Assembly: GCA_903813345.2 (NCBI GenBank)
Contig: CAIIXF020000001.1
Span: 3,966,001 to 4,030,000 of the forward strand
Length of the DNA: 64,000 nucleotides
Source: Owenia fusiformis
Taxonomy: Eukaryota > Annelida > Polychaeta > Sabellida > Oweniidae
Direction: 5' to 3'
Shown here: positions 55,701 through 61,700 of the stretch, piece after piece
Layout: each line of letters starts with the position of its first letter
Numbering within the stretch: the stretch's first letter is position 1
Program-made: the position numbers and the translations under genes
Notes under the pieces: generated by a model
Told to the model about the DNA's origin: nothing
Database searches by the model: none
Seen by the model: the letters and a program-made list of their open reading frames with translations, nothing else

Positions 55701-58700
55701 ATAATTTACACTCATCAATCAGGAGAGTTCTTAGAAAAACTCCACCTATTCATAATCCCTGAACACAACATTTCAAAAAAGAAAACACTGTTCAGTGGAT
55801 AAGCACAGCTTGAATGTAATGATTACTGAGTGAAAAACTAAGGAATAGTCATTCAAAGCAATGAACTCCAACAAAGCTACTGTAGGTGCATGAATAAGGG
55901 GAATAACCTTTTGAACCTAGAAGGCCATCATTACATAATATACTACACTAAAGTATAGTCATGAACTCAAAGGATTAGAACCCTAAGGTTAGTAAAAGTA
56001 TACTAGACTTTTCATGGTAAAATAGAGAAAATTAGGCCTCGGTATATCTGACTTCATAACTTAGTCATTATTTCCGATGGAACCATGTATGATACATCGT
56101 TGGAAAGCTAAAATGATTATCTTGATGAATAAATTATTCAAATATGCAAATTAGATATGACGTCATCAATATGGCCGCCATTTTACTTATTAGAAAAATA
56201 ACGCTGTAAAATACAATTCATAGGTAATCATGAATTAATCCATTTGCCCCTACATCACATCGAATCAAATATAAATTATAAAATAGGACAAAAAACTAGA
56301 CAAAAATATAATTGCCCATGAATTTGTCATTTGCAGATGATATCTGGAACAATACATAGCACCGTCGGCCGACCATAACATTTATAATCTTATCAAAGCT
56401 CATTTTCTACTAAAATCCTTGATTTTTTACCAAAATATTGATGGTATTACAAAAACAATTAATTATTACATTTGTATCTTATTTTGTCTACTGATATCAA
56501 TACATAATATAAAAATATGAAGTTAATTAAATCATTCTGGATCAATACATGTATAGAAGATAAGAGAATTTCACACATACATATATCAATATCTGTTACC
56601 ATGACAACGGGTAAGTGGATGTAACATTTTGTAAGAATTTGCAATTTACAGTACAATTAATTCACTAGCGTCCAGATTGATTTCAATTCTATCCTCAAAA
56701 AAAAATCTGCTCAAAGTTTTAACTTATTGTTGGCATTATGGCAATGAATATATGTTACCATGGCAACAGATTATGGTTTAACTTGACAAGTCATGCTTAG
56801 TTTGTTTGTTTGTTTTATTCATTATTTATATTGAAAAGTTACAGTCGTATAAATTGGACATTTAGATTGATTGATTTATGCCCCTTGTATTTTCCTTTAA
56901 TTTTTTCCCATCGTTTTTACATTTCAACCTACAGATTGTTGGTTGAAGAAGGTATTGAATGAGATATATTCTGTGCTATAGTATTACTATATATTCATGT
57001 TCAATGTGTCTGCCAGCAGGAGTTGCCCAAATTCATATCCTCTCCTCTTGCTGTTGAGAAGAAACATTTCAAATGAAACCCTTTCCACATTCTGTCCTGG
57101 AATGGTGACAGGTCCCTAGCTGGCTACACAGAACATACTGCTTTTCTTGTTGTCAGGTAATATTCCTGGCCAATGGCTTAGTGCATTAACTAAAGTGCAG
57201 GACAGGAGGCAGTTGCAAGGCCCTCAATCAGGTCAATCATAAATGAGTATCTGAAAACAAACATCAGTAATATTATTTATAAATGTTCACTTACATTGAA
57301 ATCGATATACATGTATATATTGTGATGTATATTAAAAATTGTAATTGATATTAAAAGAAAATTAAAGAAAATATCATTTTATATCAGTTTCTTTAAAAAA
57401 GATACAATACATTTGTTACATGATTACACTGCCATATGAGGGTTATGGAAATTCATAATCAAACTTGACAGTCAAGGGGCTAGCTAATGATATGAGCAGC
57501 TGTTGAGAACAGTTGCAAACTCGACACCTACTGTAGTGAAAAGATTAGCTAGTATATGTACATGTATGTACCAAAAGTACCCTCTCAATGATCAGTTTCA
57601 TTGTTTCACTGTAGCTCATGCTGACATGAGTTTTCTTAAACTACATACCTTTGCATTGTCTTTTCTGTATCTGTGTGCTCCATATACAATGTTAGAGTTA
57701 AGCAGCATTCAACTGAGTATTGCAACGCCCACTTTATGCCAGTATTGGAGTTAATCCATCACTGTGTGATCATTTGATCTGTGCTATCCACTGTCCCCAT
57801 CGGTTGTTATCCTGCAATATGTAAATGATTAGGCTATCTGATTATCATTTGTATAACAAATATTAGTTTTACTTATCATATGAACGAATTTCAGAAAATG
57901 CGCTATATGTTCAATAAATATTTTGTACAAATCTATGTACCACGATTCCTTTCTTGAGACATGTATTTCACTGAGTCTGTTCAATGTGTTCTTTCTACTG
58001 TTTAGTAGTTACAATATACACCAGTCAGAAATAACATACAAATATTTATTTCTATTGAGGTTGAATACCTGTGCATCTTTCACTAGTGATATTTCACGAA
58101 GCCCGAAGTGCAAGTGGAATATCTTGTGAAAGCGTCAAGTGTCAAGCATTCACCAAAAATAGAATTAAATATTTATTTTATTATTCACTGTTATATTCCT
58201 CACTCACATATATGGAATGACAAACTATTGATGTCTAATTAATCATAACAATGTACCCCCGAATATATACAATCAAAATTACACTGAACTAAGTTGTGAC
58301 AGATGAATATTGCTTGTTATTTTTGTTGATTTAATTTCAGTAGTACCATTCTTCTGTTTTCAGGGTAAACTAAATCAAATGTCTGAGAGGAACAAAGAAA
58401 AAAAAATAAAATAAAGTTATTTCATGTGACTTGTCTAAAGATATATGGCATTAACCAGGAAAGTTATGCACTGTTCCTGTGGTGTGAATATGTTTTAAAT
58501 GTGAAAGCAAAATATAAAAGTGTAAAAATAGGGTCTTGTATTACATATTTTCACTGAAAGTTATCAAGGTAAAAATTTTACCTCTTGCTCATAGAGACCA
58601 GTCCCGCAAACAGAGCAATGTTTTCATGGAGAGTATTATGGCAGAATTCCCGTTGAACGCAGAAATCAAGCACCTGACCTTGATATAGGGGTTGCAGCCA

Positions 58701-61700
58701 GGCTTGTCTTCAACTAATGCAACCTCATTATTGTTCATGTGCCAGAACCGCAAAAGTAGCTGAAATCGGTCTCTCGTAAAGTTTTTTCCTAACTGGGGGT
58801 TGCCTGATTCCATCTATAATGAGAAAATGCATAGAGGTTATTTACTTGGAGGGATTGAACGTGGGGTTTATTTCCCTAGGATCATGATTTCTCATTTTTC
58901 GAATTTTCTTTTCTAAAATTAAATTCTTTTTCCTTCAAAAATCTTCATTTTGGGCCAAATTTTTCATTTTAGGCCGAATTTTCATTTTTTCATACACAGT
59001 ACTTTATATCATTTTACTTCATGATTTGAATTCATACATTACAAAATGATATTATTTTTTTTATCTAGTGACCTGTTTCTGTACATGACCTATAAAATAC
59101 TCTATAATCAGTCTTCTGATTAGTCTAATTAATCTTATGAAAAGGTTATAGTGTCACAATAATGGCAATACACATATGTTCAGGGTTGGCTCTGGAAATT
59201 GACTTGCGGGACTTGAATTTAAATAAATGAGCTTTGGGTCCACTTTTTTCAAAAATGCCAAAGAAAAGTACAAAGAAACTGCCTCTCAGCCTTTAGGCCG
59301 AGAATGACACCTGCCTTTCCCCTTGACCATCAGTGATAAAACAAACATTACCTTGTTTTTGTCCAATATGACTCCAGTGTTGCTTTCTGAATCAAACACA
59401 TATTTAGCAGCATCTCAATGAAGGCTTTCATTCAGAGATGGATGTACTGTATTTTCCCACTGTATAGCCTACTGCAATCTTTGAGAAACTCCTCTTCTCT
59501 TTGTGCTGTAAAGGAAAGATCATTGTATATAAATATTTATTCTATAATTATAATAGCATGTTTTCCCTGGGAAATAAATAAGATTTCGCATCAGGCAAAA
59601 TCCTGTATCAGATCCCGTATTGGATCCGATATCAGAAGAATTCAATTGTATCATTTTATATCACACCATCATTGGGTGATGACATTCAAAACTTATAAAT
59701 AAGTTTCAGTTGTGTTGGAGTATTAATATTTTCCCTGAGAAAATATGATATTGATCTCGAAGAATATCACTTTGACACTTGGGCTATTGCCCTCGGTCAA
59801 TATGATATTTTCCTTGGCCAATATTATATTTTCCCACAGAATAAAATTCATATACCATCTCTCCCATTAAATAATCTCTATATAACATAACATTTGCTAT
59901 ATACAAGGAAGTAGCCATAATGGAAATGAGGGAAATTTCAAAAAAAATATTTATACTGAAGCTGAAGTAGAGTGTTTACCTAAATTTAAATCTGCCTCTT
60001 CCAGAGATCAAATTGATTTTATTGGGGCAATACTAGAATAATGTGCTTTCCTTTATCTTCACAGACTTAATATACACATATTGTCCAAATAAATGTTTTC
60101 CTGAAAAATGGTGGTGAGGCAAAAGCCTCACCTGTCTCAAGTTTGGCTTCACCCATGTTACGGGTACAGGTACTGTATAACTACCTGTATGAATACAGTA
60201 GATAAAAAATTATTGGTACATCCCTTTTGATATACAAATATGACCTTCATGCTGAACACATACTGTTAAACACTTTTGTACATGTTGTAATGTATTGTAA
60301 AACAGTACATTGTACTGTACTATACTACATTAATTATAATCAATATCATAAACCTTGTACATGAATTGCAATTATGTACTATACTCTAGTAATATTGGTA
60401 AACACTGAAACACTGTTTAATTGCCTACCTGTACATTGCAGTTGTTCAGCATGACATTACACTGTACTTTCAGCAGTCATATGATCCCAAACTCCATCCA
60501 TGTATTAATCAAAGTAAATATCATTGATGCGGCATTTGGTATTGTTTGCTTTGTCTGGTTCCTAAAACATATATTGTCAGCTATACATGAAGTTCACAAC
60601 AGTATAGCTCTTCACTTTATTCAGTGACTGACTATGTTGTAGTCAAAGCAGGGATTAAAAAAATAAATTGAGGTGGGACAACTAAGGCAAAACTGGACTG
60701 AAATACAACATTACTGTAATTCAATTAAAAAACATCTGACACAGATTGGAACATAAATAAATAAATGACAGGTGGATTTGCTGAAGTGAGGATTTCCAAT
60801 GTTAAAAATGTTGGAAAGTATGGGCTTTCAGATGGCCATGGTTGGTGATAGAAAATCCACCTGTCCACTCGAGTCTCAAGCCAATTCTCACGATATAATG
60901 TACATGTAGTGGCCTTAGAAGAAGGTAATTCCCAACTGTATTTGTCTTTGAAAAAGTTTGCTATCAGCTCTAGATGCATGGATATTGTACATAGCCACAC
61001 ACGTCAATGTAAAGGAGTATTCGGTATACTAGTATATGTATTGGATTGTCCATGGCAATGAAACAGTGCAATGAAATAGTACAATGAAATGATAAAGAAA
61101 CAATAAGAAAATCAAAAATAAAATTGAAAAAAAATTCATGAATTCTGCAGTTCATTAGTGGTTTAGACACTATAGAGCCATAAATATCGTAAAATCAATA
61201 AATATTTGTTATCAGATATAATACATACAGTACCTTTCTCTGTGTCATTACATTGCAAAAAGACAATGATCCCTCAAGAATATGCGATATATTGAAGAGC
61301 AAATTTGTTCATTTTTAACCTGGATGGCGCCATTTTGAATGTCACATGATCACCATGATCAAGTCATGTGACTTAGTTTTCCAAGTATGTTATTTGCTCT
61401 ATTTACACTCTAAATAAAATATGTTCGATAATAGTATTCATCTAATAGTTAGATGAAAATAATTCAGTTCAAATAATTCAGCTGATAACTTACAATGTCG
61501 ATTATAATTGACACAACTCAAAAAAAATCTTGACTGGAATTTTTCTGGTCCTCCCGGGCTATTTACCTTATCAAATTGTAATCTTTCCTTTGATTGCTGA
61601 GGTCCAGGGACACATCTTCACTGATTACAAGGTATGGGAATATTCCCATCATCATCTGACTTGCTTCGGACACCAGAGAGATCAAAATCACTATCAAATA

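Noticed and set aside
60725-61000. 91-codon minus-strand frame as part of the piggyBac transposase
   Set aside because: Translation in three frames shows none of the piggyBac core motifs.
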